This document shows positions 27,702 to 36,159 of a DNA stretch of 64,000 bases, in pieces. The stretch is taken from NCBI GenBank assembly GCA_036659455.1, contig JAVXCN010000001.1:536530-600529 (forward strand). Direction: 5' to 3'. Under the pieces are notes generated by a model, which was not told the DNA's origin, searched no databases, and was given only the letters and a program-made list of their open reading frames with translations. Positions within the stretch are counted from its first letter, which is position 1, and every line of letters begins with the position of its first letter. The position numbers were made by a program, and so were the translations under genes. This stretch comes from Victivallaceae bacterium. Lineage in GTDB: Bacteria > Chlamydiota > Chlamydiia > Chlamydiales > Chlamydiaceae.

Positions 27702-28468
27702 ACTATACCTTGAGCATAAATAGAATAGCTTGTTTCTTTATAGATATGCGCTTGTTCCAAAGGATCCCGATTAGCGTAAATATCTCTACCAACAAGGATT
27801 ACGTCACTACCTGACGATGCGATCACCTCTTCCGGAGTTCTATACGTTTGATCTTGATTATCACCGTCCGGATCCATATGAACACCAGGCGTCATATAAA
27901 CCATTGTATCGTCGAACGATATCTTTCGCCCAGAAATGAAACCCATGACGAAATCCGAATATTGAATGGCAAATCTAACAGCGGTTGCTGCATAAATCTC
28001 CGAAAACGAATTTCCGCATATGTTCATTTCGGATAACAAAAGTAATCCTTTTCCTTTCGATTGTCCCACGGCTGCTAAAGCCTCTATGATACCAGACCCC
28101 GTCAATATGTGAGCATTAATGACATCTGCCCATTCAGCTATTCGATATATTCCTTCGGCATATTGTTTAGCGGCAATAAACCCGCTATCGGCAAATTTTC
28201 GATCTTCAAAAATTAAAAACTTATGTTCAACGGATAACCGTTTTAGTTCCAGCATCGTGTCATATCGAAAATCGTTAAGAATATCGATGTGTGTTTTGAT
28301 TAGGCAAACTTCAGGTCCTAAAAGATGAGCTAAATCCAGTAATTCTTCGGCATTGCCGACATCTAAAACCACTCCCAGATTCGTACGTTTTGTTTCCATA
28401 AGCTCAAACAAACGCTTAGTTTGCGGATGACGTGATTTCGCGGCACGTTCTAAGTAAGACAGTTTCAT
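27695..28468 (-). CDS. pyrF: Orotidine 5'-phosphate decarboxylase, eukaryotic-type
   Basis: Converts OMP to UMP, last step of pyrimidine synthesis. 257 residues with strong resemblance to the C-terminal half of animal UMP synthase and yeast Ura3: LDV (D36), LGPEVCLIKTHIDILNDF (K58), IFEDRKFAD (D89, K91, D94), WADVINAHILTGSGI, VMGFISGRK, MTPGV, GSDVILVGRDI. The usual I-G-N-T after the last Asp is S-G-F-I here (residues 95-98), so the conserved threonine is isoleucine; activity is therefore not certain. Its ATG overlaps the pyrE stop by ATGA, in the order of the eukaryotic fusion. Confidence 0.88.
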   Translation of the reverse strand: MKLSYLERAAKSRHPQTKRLFELMETKRTNLGVVLDVGNAEELLDLAHLLGPEVCLIKTHIDILNDFRYDTMLELKRLSVEHKFLIFEDRKFADSGFIAAKQYAEGIYRIAEWADVINAHILTGSGIIEALAAVGQSKGKGLLLLSEMNICGNSFSEIYAATAVRFAIQYSDFVMGFISGRKISFDDTMVYMTPGVHMDPDGDNQDQTYRTPEEVIASSGSDVILVGRDIYANRDPLEQAHIYKETSYSIYAQGIVK

Positions 28469-29079
28469 AAAACGATATCTTCAACGGACTCTTCGACTCT
28501 TTTTTTCAAATCCGAGTATTCATAGGGAGTTATCACCGAAGAAGCATTAAGCGCTTCTATTAAAGAAAGTAATGTGAATACCGATTTCACTTGAATGCCT
28601 TTTGTTTTAAGATTGGCACATCCTCCGCATAATCTATCCAGAAACACAAGAGCCTCTCTAACGACAAGCCCTTCTTCTCTTAACAGATCACAGGTTTCCA
28701 TAATGCTTGAACCCGTAACCATTACGTCTTCAATAACCAAACAGGTTTGATTGGGAGAAAAAATGCCCTCCAGTCTTTTTTTAGTTCCGTGATCTTTGAT
28801 CTCTTTGCGTCGCATAACCATAGGGATATTATTATTTAGAGAGATGATAGTAGCGATAGGCAAAGCCGTATAAGGGACTCCACATAACAGGCTGCAATTA
28901 TATTCAGGCCCCTTTCTCCAAATAAGATTAGCTACGGCCTGCAGTAAAAGCGGGTCGGAAATCATCAATCTTAAATCAATATACAAAGGAGATTGACTTC
29001 CGTTTTTAAGGGTAAATTCTCCGATTTTTATGGCTCCGATTTTATAAAGCTCACTTGCGACTCTTATCGATTCATTCAT
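28465..29079 (-). CDS. pyrE: Orotate phosphoribosyltransferase, UMP-synthase-type
   Basis: Joins orotate to PRPP to give OMP. 204 residues from the ATG at 29079, which has GAGGAG at good spacing; a TTG at 29094 is also in frame. The sequence resembles the N-terminal half of eukaryotic UMP synthase: IKIGEFTLKNGSQSPLYIDLR (18-37), LLCGVPYTALPIAT, the flexible catalytic loop RRKEIKDHG (90-98) and the PRPP motif VIEDVMVTGSS (115-125). All key residues look intact. Coupled to pyrF. Confidence 0.9.
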   Translation of the reverse strand: MNESIRVASELYKIGAIKIGEFTLKNGSQSPLYIDLRLMISDPLLLQAVANLIWRKGPEYNCSLLCGVPYTALPIATIISLNNNIPMVMRRKEIKDHGTKKRLEGIFSPNQTCLVIEDVMVTGSSIMETCDLLREEGLVVREALVFLDRLCGGCANLKTKGIQVKSVFTLLSLIEALNASSVITPYEYSDLKKRVEESVEDIVL

Positions 29080-29123
29080 TATCAGTCTCCTCAAAAAAAT
29101 TTAATGCTATAAACGGGACCCGG

Positions 29124-29129
29124 ATTATA
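29124..29129 (-). promoter_or_regulatory. Possible -10 box for pyrEF
   Basis: TATAAT on the minus strand, 45 bases before the pyrE ATG. No good -35 at 17 bases; TGGACG lies at 19. Weak prediction. Confidence 0.3.
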
Positions 29130-29376
29130 CCGATAATCGTTATAACCGCGTCCACACGGATCTCGGAAAAATCTTGAAAATGATGCGGTTGCATAATTCT
29201 TCCCATGCTCAAAATTCATAATCCTGATGTATCTTTTTCATTAAAAGTCAGGAAAATCGACGGCAAAATTTTCCTCATAAGGTTGTCTTATATCATGAAA
29301 AAACGAAATCTCTTTACGAGAAAAAGTCGAATCCCTCACAACGGAAATATTAATCGAAGAACTTGTTGTCATAAGT

Positions 29377-29634
29377 ATGGCCTCTCAACTGTTTATAGGA
29401 TTCACCGTACGTGACTCGATTTCCGATCATTTTCATTTTTCCGATCTCGAAATAACTTATTACTGCAACAAAAAATACTTTGGAATTCGAATAAAAAACG
29501 AAATTTTAACATTAAAAACATTAAAGGATCTTTCCGATAAATTGCGTTCTTTTTTATTGGCCGAATATCCTTCGGTCCCTAATCGCAATCTCCCGGACGT
29601 CATTATTTTCTCCCAAACTTTTATCGGCGATTGA
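29377..29634 (+). CDS. Small protein of unknown function, probably frameshifted at its 5' end
   Basis: An 85-residue frame from the first ATG at 29377, with no Shine-Dalgarno. The same frame stays open upstream to 29299 and encodes a coherent helix (EISLREKVESLTTEILIEELVVIS) but has no start codon. An ATG at 29295 lies just before a run of six A in another frame; one A fewer would fuse it to this frame and give a protein of about 112 residues. So the gene may be disrupted, or contain a sequencing indel. It runs opposite to the pyr genes and overlaps the pyrC 3' end by 14 bases. Position matches the CT490 hypothetical of C. trachomatis. Function unknown. Confidence 0.5.
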   Translation: MASQLFIGFTVRDSISDHFHFSDLEITYYCNKKYFGIRIKNEILTLKTLKDLSDKLRSFLLAEYPSVPNRNLPDVIIFSQTFIGD

Positions 29635-30865
29635 TATATTCATTCCATCCTCCGGAACGATACAATCGTTTTTTTAAAATCGTATAAATAGGCCAACCGA
29701 CCAAGCATTTTCCTACATAAGGACTCCAACCGCATTTGGATAGGATTTCATTTTCGGTAACTATTTTTTCCAGATCTTCTTTAATGAGAGTCCAATCTTC
29801 GGTAGGCGAAAAAGCAAATATCGAAGTAATATTCCCGCTCGTCAATTTTACAAGAGTTTCATAATCAATCTTAGCTTGAGATACCGCATTCGCCAACAGA
29901 GGAAGCAGGAATTGGATCCCGGGCATTCCCGCGAGGCTCTCACGTTCGGCATTTTTTTCCTCTTGTAGATGAGGCCCGTGGCTGCTACCTACCGTATCGA
30001 CTATTCCGTTTTTCAAAGCTTCCCATAAAGCCTCTCGATCTCCGGGATTTCTCAAAGGCGGATTTACTTTTGCACGGTTACCCAACCCTATATAATCTCT
30101 GATATCAAAAAATAAATGCGGTAATGCCGCTTCGGCAAAAATCGTGACTCCCGATCTCTTGGCATTTTCAATGAGCTCTATCTCTTTTTCCGTGCTGACA
30201 TGTAAAATGTAAAGCTTCGTCCCATATTTAGCTGCTAAATCCAACACTTCAGCAACCGCTCTAAAAGCAGCCTCAGGAGGTCTTAAAAGAGAATGAGTTG
30301 CCGGACTCCAATAACTGCTTAATGCCGTATCGGCAGCAGCTCTTCTAAGAATAAGTTCGTCTTCCGCATGTACGGCAACGACTATCTCCGCCTCCGCAGC
30401 AGCTCTAAAAACAGCCTTTAAATTAACTTGTCCTATAGGAGAATCGGTAGAAGCATCCATACATACTTTTACCCCACAAAAAAGATCCTTGTGTTCGGGA
30501 AGAGATTCTATTTCAAAGAGATTATTACCGACGGCTCCTAAATAAAACCGAAATTCGAGAGGAATGTCTACGGCCTTCAGTTGTTTTTGTACAATTTCTT
30601 CTTTAGACTTGCCTACAAGAAACGTATCCAAAAAAGGCTTCGTATCAGGCATATCCAACACTTTGGTAACTCCGCCGTAAATAGCCGCAGCAGCTCCGGT
30701 TTCCCAATTTTCCTTATATTCATAACCGGGTGTTCTGAAATGGACGTGTCCGTCAATCACGGCCGGAATAGCCAAGAAATCATAACCGTCAATATCTTCC
30801 CCTTCACTGACTGAAAAAATATCTCTTCGACGACCATCTAAGAAGCGCACGTTACGAATATACAT
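29621..30865 (-). CDS. pyrC: Dihydroorotase-like amidohydrolase
   Basis: 414 residues, type I (multifunctional-complex-type) dihydroorotase. Metal motif DGHVHFRTPGYEYKENWETG (H40, H42), MPDTKP, VHAEDE and NPPLR are present. At the usual x-D-H-A-P-H site the sequence reads SSHGPHLQEEKN: the catalytic aspartate is S295 (codon 29981-29983). The enzyme normally cyclises carbamoyl-aspartate to dihydroorotate; with this change it may be inactive or altered. AGAGGAG precedes the ATG. No pyrB, carAB or pyrD is in the window. Confidence 0.82.
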   Translation of the reverse strand: MYIRNVRFLDGRRRDIFSVSEGEDIDGYDFLAIPAVIDGHVHFRTPGYEYKENWETGAAAAIYGGVTKVLDMPDTKPFLDTFLVGKSKEEIVQKQLKAVDIPLEFRFYLGAVGNNLFEIESLPEHKDLFCGVKVCMDASTDSPIGQVNLKAVFRAAAEAEIVVAVHAEDELILRRAAADTALSSYWSPATHSLLRPPEAAFRAVAEVLDLAAKYGTKLYILHVSTEKEIELIENAKRSGVTIFAEAALPHLFFDIRDYIGLGNRAKVNPPLRNPGDREALWEALKNGIVDTVGSSHGPHLQEEKNAERESLAGMPGIQFLLPLLANAVSQAKIDYETLVKLTSGNITSIFAFSPTEDWTLIKEDLEKIVTENEILSKCGWSPYVGKCLVGWPIYTILKKRLYRSGGWNEYINRR

Positions 30866-31128
30866 CGATCGACTCCTCTAAAAAGCAAGTCAACAATATT
30901 AAAAATATTTTAAACATAACGATAACAAGTTCACTAAAAAACCGAAACATATCAATCCTTCACGTAGGCATATTTTATGCCCCGGAAAGTAGACATATAA
31001 CGTTTCGTTATCTCTCATCGTTCTCTTTCAATAAGGCCGTATTTCATTTATGATTCTCCTCTTAAAAATCCATGCAATAATAACACCGTCAACATTCGTA
31101 TTACACGGATGCCGTTGTTCATTTTGAA
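30866..31128 (-). promoter_or_regulatory. Long pyrC leader with a mini-ORF and hairpin
   Basis: Between the candidate promoter and the pyrC ATG lies a leader of about 255 bases. It contains a ten-codon ORF (31015-31047, MKYGLIERER) with GAGGAG exactly eight bases before its ATG, and a perfect small hairpin GGCATA/TATGCC (30967-30981). No T-run follows the hairpin. The rest of the gap 31129-31535 holds only the promoter and the rho terminator. Confidence 0.4.
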
Positions 31129-31157
31129 TAAATAATAAACATAAAGCGTCCGGTCAA
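31129..31157 (-). promoter_or_regulatory. Candidate sigma-70-type promoter for pyrC
   Basis: On the minus strand TTGACC (31152-31157), a 17-base spacer, then TATTTA (31129-31134). Predicted start of RNA is near 31122. Confidence 0.4.
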
Positions 31158-31393
31158 AAGACTTCGGCAATTCTTCGTCCTTTGATAAATGATGTAAAAT
31201 CTTTAAATCTCCGATAATATGAAGATGAAACCGAAAATAGATCCGTTCCCGCGGAACGACTTAGTCGGTTACCTCATAACCGGTCCCGAAGGCAATGGTA
31301 CCCGAAAATAAAGAAGGATCTGTCATATTTCAAATACAACCCGTCTTACCGGTAATAAATACGATTTTTCCGTGATATTTTTGAAAAATAAAA

Positions 31394-31425
31394 AGAGCTG
31401 CCCATCAGTACGGACGGGCAGCTCT
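31394..31425 (-). terminator. Terminator of the rho transcription unit
   Basis: A perfect 10-bp stem AGAGCTGCCC (31394-31403) / GGGCAGCTCT (31416-31425) with a 12-base loop. On the minus strand it is followed by TTTTATTTTTC. It lies about 110 bases past the rho stop. Confidence 0.8.
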
Positions 31426-31535
31426 AATTTCAAACTACGACAATCATTCATTTGTTATGCCGAAACGAAAATTTCCACTTTCATAAGCGGGTTTGTTCCG
31501 ACACTAAATTTTTAATACATGCCAAACACAAAGAA

Positions 31536-32933
31536 CTATTCTTTTAAAGACAACAGAAACTCAGCATTGCTGTTGGTTTTTTTCAGCCTACCCAGCAGTA
31601 AATGCATGGCATCAATCGAAGATAAATCCGCCATAGCTTGCCGTAATAAAAAGACCTTCTCAAGTTCTCCGGGATGATAAAGAAGTTCTTCTTTTCTTGT
31701 TCCACTCTTAATAACATCGATAGCGGGATAGGTCCGCCTATCCGCCAAACGTCTGTCAAGAACCAATTCCATATTACCCGTACCTTTGAACTCCTCAAAA
31801 ATGACTTCATCCATTCTGGAGCCCGTTTCAATTAAGGCGGTAGCAAGAATAGTTAATGAACCTCCGTGTTCAATATTTCGTGCCGCACCGAAAAATCTTT
31901 TGGGTTTATGCAAAGCACTTGCATCAACTCCTCCGGTCAAAATCTTTCCGGAATGAGGCTGAACGGTATTATAAGCTCTTGCCAATCGCGTAATCGAATC
32001 CAACAAAATAACAATATCATTACCGTGTTCAACCAACCGGCGGGCTTTCTCGATAACCATTTCCGCTACTTGAATATGTCGTTCCGGTTGCTCATCGAAA
32101 GTAGAAGCCACAACTTCTCCGCGAACATGCCTAATCATATCGGTTACTTCTTCAGGTCTTTCATCGATAAGCAAAACGATTAGGATAACTTCCGGATGAT
32201 TAATCGCGATCGCATTGGCAATACTTTGTAAAATCATGGTTTTTCCGGAACGAGGAGGAGCTACTATCAATCCTCTTTGGCCTTTCCCTATAGGGGCCGT
32301 TAAATCCAATACTCTTTCGGATAAACGCTCTCTACCCGTTTCCATAACAATTCGCTCATTGGGATACAAAGGCGTTAGATTTTCGAAAAGAACCCTTTCT
32401 TTTGCCTTATCCGGAGTCGAACCGTTAATTTTATCGACTTTTAACAGAGCGAAATATTTCTCTTTCTCTTTCGGAGAACGAATCGTTCCCATAATCGTAT
32501 CGCCCTTTTTTAAATCAAAACGACGAATCTGCGCCGGCGATACGTAAATATCTTCTGCAGAAGGCAAATAATTATAAGTAGGCGACCGCAAAAATCCGAA
32601 CCCATCCGGAAGAACTTCAAGAACTCCTTCTCCTATCAACAACTCGTCATATTTCTCCGATTTGGATTTGACGATTTCAAAAACGACCTGAGACTTAGTT
32701 AACGAAGCTATGTTTTTAACACCGTACTGACGGGCTATCTGATTTAATTCCTCAATCTCCATACGCTGAAGCTTGGAAATTTTCGTAATGGTATGGATAA
32801 CAGGTGCTTCCGGAACACTTGTTTTTCCTCCCGTCGATTCTTCGGATATAATTCGATCCGGTGGTGGCGTAGTTGCTATCGGAGCACTTTTCTTTACTTT
32901 ATCCGACACAATCGAAGAAGGTTCTTCAGTCAT
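31536..32933 (-). CDS. rho: Transcription termination factor Rho
   Basis: 465 residues. A Ser/Thr/Pro-rich start (1-50) precedes the Rho N-terminal helical domain (about 53-95), the cold-shock-like RNA-binding domain ([16 protein letters not shown]) and the ATPase core with P-loop [17 protein letters not shown], and the [11 protein letters not shown]-loop region. A homohexameric RNA helicase. Its ATG overlaps the coaE stop by four bases, so coaE and rho are coupled. Confidence 0.95.
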   Translation of the reverse strand: MTEEPSSIVSDKVKKSAPIATTPPPDRIISEESTGGKTSVPEAPVIHTITKISKLQRMEIEELNQIARQYGVKNIASLTKSQVVFEIVKSKSEKYDELLIGEGVLEVLPDGFGFLRSPTYNYLPSAEDIYVSPAQIRRFDLKKGDTIMGTIRSPKEKEKYFALLKVDKINGSTPDKAKERVLFENLTPLYPNERIVMETGRERLSERVLDLTAPIGKGQRGLIVAPPRSGKTMILQSIANAIAINHPEVILIVLLIDERPEEVTDMIRHVRGEVVASTFDEQPERHIQVAEMVIEKARRLVEHGNDIVILLDSITRLARAYNTVQPHSGKILTGGVDASALHKPKRFFGAARNIEHGGSLTILATALIETGSRMDEVIFEEFKGTGNMELVLDRRLADRRTYPAIDVIKSGTRKEELLYHPGELEKVFLLRQAMADLSSIDAMHLLLGRLKKTNSNAEFLLSLKE

Positions 32934-33547
32934 AACTTTTCCTTTAAAGAATAAAAATATTTAACCACTTGATCTCCCAAGTTTTCTAAACTACCGTTAT
33001 TTTCGATGATAATATGAGAACGAGAGACTCGCTCTTCCGTAGGCAGAAACCGCTCACATCTTTCAGTGAAATCCAAGCGACCCGTTTTTTTTATGTATCT
33101 CTTTTGACGAATTTCGGAACGAGTTAAAACAAATATAACAACATCATACCAACCCTCTCCCTTAGTTTCGTATAATAAAGGCACTTCGACAACGAACAAA
33201 GGGAATGCACCCTCTTGAACAGCCCATAAGTAACGTTCCTCTATAATCCGTCGAATCCCTGGGTGCAGGATGGCTTCCAAACGCTTAAGTAAAACAAAAT
33301 CACCTCCAGCCCGCTCCTTAAAAACCTTTTCGGCAACTCGCCTCCTGTCAAATTGCCCCTCAACGACAACATCTTCTCCTAAAAGGGCAACGACCCGATC
33401 GCCGTAAACGGTACCCGGAACCAGAAGTTCCGTTGCGATTCTGTCGGCATTTAACGTAAAAGCTCCCAAGTCGGAAAAGAAACGACAAACCTCGCTCTTA
33501 CCTGACGCAAGGTCGCCAGTTACGGAAACCTTCTTCAAATTTAGCAT
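32930..33547 (-). CDS. coaE: Dephospho-CoA kinase
   Basis: 205 residues, last enzyme of coenzyme A synthesis. P-loop [12 protein letters not shown] (9-20), [17 protein letters not shown], and [16 protein letters not shown] are typical of CoaE. It overlaps polA by 7 bases upstream and rho by 4 downstream, in a polA-coaE-rho operon. Confidence 0.92.
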   Translation of the reverse strand: MLNLKKVSVTGDLASGKSEVCRFFSDLGAFTLNADRIATELLVPGTVYGDRVVALLGEDVVVEGQFDRRRVAEKVFKERAGGDFVLLKRLEAILHPGIRRIIEERYLWAVQEGAFPLFVVEVPLLYETKGEGWYDVVIFVLTRSEIRQKRYIKKTGRLDFTERCERFLPTEERVSRSHIIIENNGSLENLGDQVVKYFYSLKEKL

Positions 33548-36159
33548 TCAGACCAATTTTTTCCAATCAAGATATTCACTACCAAAGGAACTTTTAAATC
33601 CAAAGCCCCCTCCATATTCTCTCGAACCAACCCCTGTAACAACTCCAATTCTTCTTCCGGAGCCTCGAATAAAAGTTCGTCATGCACCTGTAGAAGCAAT
33701 TTGGATTTAATACCGGCTTTTTCAATAACACTCCTCAATAGTAACATAGACCTTTTAATCAAGTCTGCAGCACTCCCTTGTAATAGAGTATTGATCGCCA
33801 AACGTCCGGACTGGGCCTTGTCGACGAATTTAGACCAACCGTCAATAACTCTCTCTCGTCCTAAAATCGTTTTGACCTTTCCTTCATCGGCAGCCTTACG
33901 AAGGGTCTCTTTAATAAAAGTTTCCAACCCCGTATATTTCCGAAAATAAGCTTCTATTAATTCCTGAGCTCTTGACAAATCAATTTTTAAAACTTTAGAC
34001 AATCCGAAGGCTTGTTGTCCATAAACTATTCCGAAATTTACTGCTTTTGCCTGTCGTCTTTGTTCTGACGTCACGTCTTGCTGAGACACCTCAAACACTT
34101 CAGCCGCGGTATGAATATGTATGTCCTCTCCGGAAAAAAAGGCTTTCGTCAAATTTTCATCATTGCTGAAATGCGCCAAAAATCGAAGTTCTATTTGGGA
34201 ATAATCGGCAGACAGCAACCGATTACCGGACGTTCGCGGAATAAAAACTTCCCGAATTTTCTTACCGAGGGCTGTTCTGACCGGTATATTTTGTAGGTTT
34301 GGATCTCGACAAGCCAAACGTCCGGTAGCTGTCACAGCCTGAGAAAAAGTACAGTGAATACAACCGTCTTTCGGATCCACACAGTCAATTAAAGACAAGA
34401 GATACGAGGAACGCAATTTTTCCAACATCCTGAATTCCAAAACAGGAGCCGCTATAGGATGCTGATGAACTAATTGTTCCAAGACCTCAACATTTGTCGA
34501 ATCTTTTTTAATTTTCCTTAACCCCAATTTTTCAAATAAAATTCTACCTAATTGTTTTGAAGATTTGAGGTTGAATTCTTCTCCCGCAAAAACATAGACT
34601 TCTTTAGTCACTCTTGCTAAATCACATTCTATTTGGCGAGACAATGCTCGGCATCCGTCTATGTCAAAAAATATACCCTCTCTTTCCATATCAAACAGTA
34701 CGGACGATAGAGGCAATTCCAATTTTTCGAATAATTCGTTCAACCCGGTTTGTCGTAATTTTTCAGCTAAAACCGTTTTCAACTTAGCAATATAATAAGC
34801 AAATAATCCAAAATAGATATGCGGTTCTTCTACGGTTTTTGTAACGGGAAATCCTTCTTTACCATATTCACGGATAAACAATCCTTGAGGAGCGTCCGGA
34901 AAAAAATCATTGACCAAGTCGGAAAAAACCGGTCTTCCTCTATCGGAAGACAAAAGATAAGCAGCCAATATAACATCGAATCCTACATTGACGGTATTAA
35001 TACCGAAATTCGCTAACGCATGCCTATCATATTTATTTTCATAAAATATAATTGAGGTGTCCCGAAAAAAGTTCCGTAAAGAATCCAAACACTCAACCAT
35101 CAAGTCTTTCGGTAAAAACCAAGCTTCCTCACCGTAAGAAAAGGCGATTCCGTAAGGGTTCGTTTCAGTTAAAATTTTTCCGGTATAAGCAGTGGTTACG
35201 GCAATATCCATTCCTCCCCGCCATTCACTCAAAAGCGAATCAGCCTGTTCTTTCGTAGTAATGATTTCGCACTTAGGATTCGAATTTTTATCGAAAGAAA
35301 AACTATTCGTGATTAATGATTTAAAACCCAACTTCAAATAAAAAACTTTCAAATCGGAATCCCGTTCAGGGTTCTTTTGAAACAAAAAATCTTTATCATC
35401 AATATTGTTCAAAAGAAGATCTTCATCTACAACCGCCAATTTACGACTCAAAAGTATTTGATCACTGTGATCTAAGATTAATTGTCGCGTTTTGCCGTTT
35501 TTAATACGATTTACGTTTGCAATCAAGTCTTGAACACCGTCAAAATCGTTTAATAATCGAGTAGCTCCTTTTGGCCCACAACCGGGAACTCCCGGAATAT
35601 TATCCGAAGCATCTCCCACTAAAGCCAAATAGTCGGGGATTAAAGCAGGACCGACACCGAAACGCTCATTGACTTCCCGACAACCGGTTATCAAATTATC
35701 TTTCCATGGGTTAATCAGAAAAACTCTCTCTCTTATAAGTTGACAGAGATCTTTATCACTTGTACAAATGTAAACTTCGAAATCCTTTTCTAGGGCTGTT
35801 TTTGTGAGAGAAGCGATTACGTCATCGGCTTCTATACCCGGTTCATCGAAATACCTGATTCCGGATAAACGACAGTATTCTTTAGCCAATTCCAATTGAC
35901 GCGGGAGATCGGGATATTTCAGAATACGATTAGCTTTATAAGCGGAATAAATCGAATGACGGCTTTTTTTATTATCGGGGCCATCAAAAACGGCAACCAG
36001 ATATTGAAGATCAAAATCTTTAGATAATTTATTCAATGACCGAATAAAACCGAAAACGGCTTGAACGCTTTCACCTTTAGGAGAATTCATCACGGGCAAA
36101 CCACAGTATGCTCGATAAACGAAACCTGAAGCGTCTAAAAGAAAAAGTTTTTTACCCAC
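33541..36159 (-). CDS. polA: DNA polymerase I
   Basis: 872 residues, GTG start. The 5'-3' exonuclease domain (1-290: FLLDASGFVYRAY, EADDVIA, SDKDLCQLI, GVPGCGPKGATRLL) and the polymerase domain (SADYSQIELRFLA, RRQAKAVNFGIVYGQ, QVHDELLFE) are intact. In the middle domain the first proofreading motif D-x-E is D-I-A, so 3'-5' exonuclease activity is probably absent. It overlaps the sohB stop by 8 bases. Confidence 0.95.
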   Translation of the reverse strand: MGKKLFLLDASGFVYRAYCGLPVMNSPKGESVQAVFGFIRSLNKLSKDFDLQYLVAVFDGPDNKKSRHSIYSAYKANRILKYPDLPRQLELAKEYCRLSGIRYFDEPGIEADDVIASLTKTALEKDFEVYICTSDKDLCQLIRERVFLINPWKDNLITGCREVNERFGVGPALIPDYLALVGDASDNIPGVPGCGPKGATRLLNDFDGVQDLIANVNRIKNGKTRQLILDHSDQILLSRKLAVVDEDLLLNNIDDKDFLFQKNPERDSDLKVFYLKLGFKSLITNSFSFDKNSNPKCEIITTKEQADSLLSEWRGGMDIAVTTAYTGKILTETNPYGIAFSYGEEAWFLPKDLMVECLDSLRNFFRDTSIIFYENKYDRHALANFGINTVNVGFDVILAAYLLSSDRGRPVFSDLVNDFFPDAPQGLFIREYGKEGFPVTKTVEEPHIYFGLFAYYIAKLKTVLAEKLRQTGLNELFEKLELPLSSVLFDMEREGIFFDIDGCRALSRQIECDLARVTKEVYVFAGEEFNLKSSKQLGRILFEKLGLRKIKKDSTNVEVLEQLVHQHPIAAPVLEFRMLEKLRSSYLLSLIDCVDPKDGCIHCTFSQAVTATGRLACRDPNLQNIPVRTALGKKIREVFIPRTSGNRLLSADYSQIELRFLAHFSNDENLTKAFFSGEDIHIHTAAEVFEVSQQDVTSEQRRQAKAVNFGIVYGQQAFGLSKVLKIDLSRAQELIEAYFRKYTGLETFIKETLRKAADEGKVKTILGRERVIDGWSKFVDKAQSGRLAINTLLQGSAADLIKRSMLLLRSVIEKAGIKSKLLLQVHDELLFEAPEEELELLQGLVRENMEGALDLKVPLVVNILIGKNWSEC

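Noticed and set aside
29298-29304. A AAA AAC slippery heptamer suggesting programmed -1 frameshifting
   Set aside because: The phase is wrong for a -1 shift into the downstream frame; a +1 or -2 move would be needed, so an indel is more likely.
29205-29414. A 69-codon ORF between pyrE and pyrC
   Set aside because: The part after the A6 run reads as non-coding; the other frame over the same bases looks coding. Treated as a likely frame break instead.
30967-30981. GGCATA/TATGCC hairpin as a rho-independent terminator before pyrC
   Set aside because: No T-run follows it on the minus strand, so at most it is a regulatory stem-loop.
31866-32547. Two plus-strand ORFs over 100 codons antisense to rho
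   Set aside because: They lie wholly inside the strongly conserved rho coding sequence and match no protein pattern.
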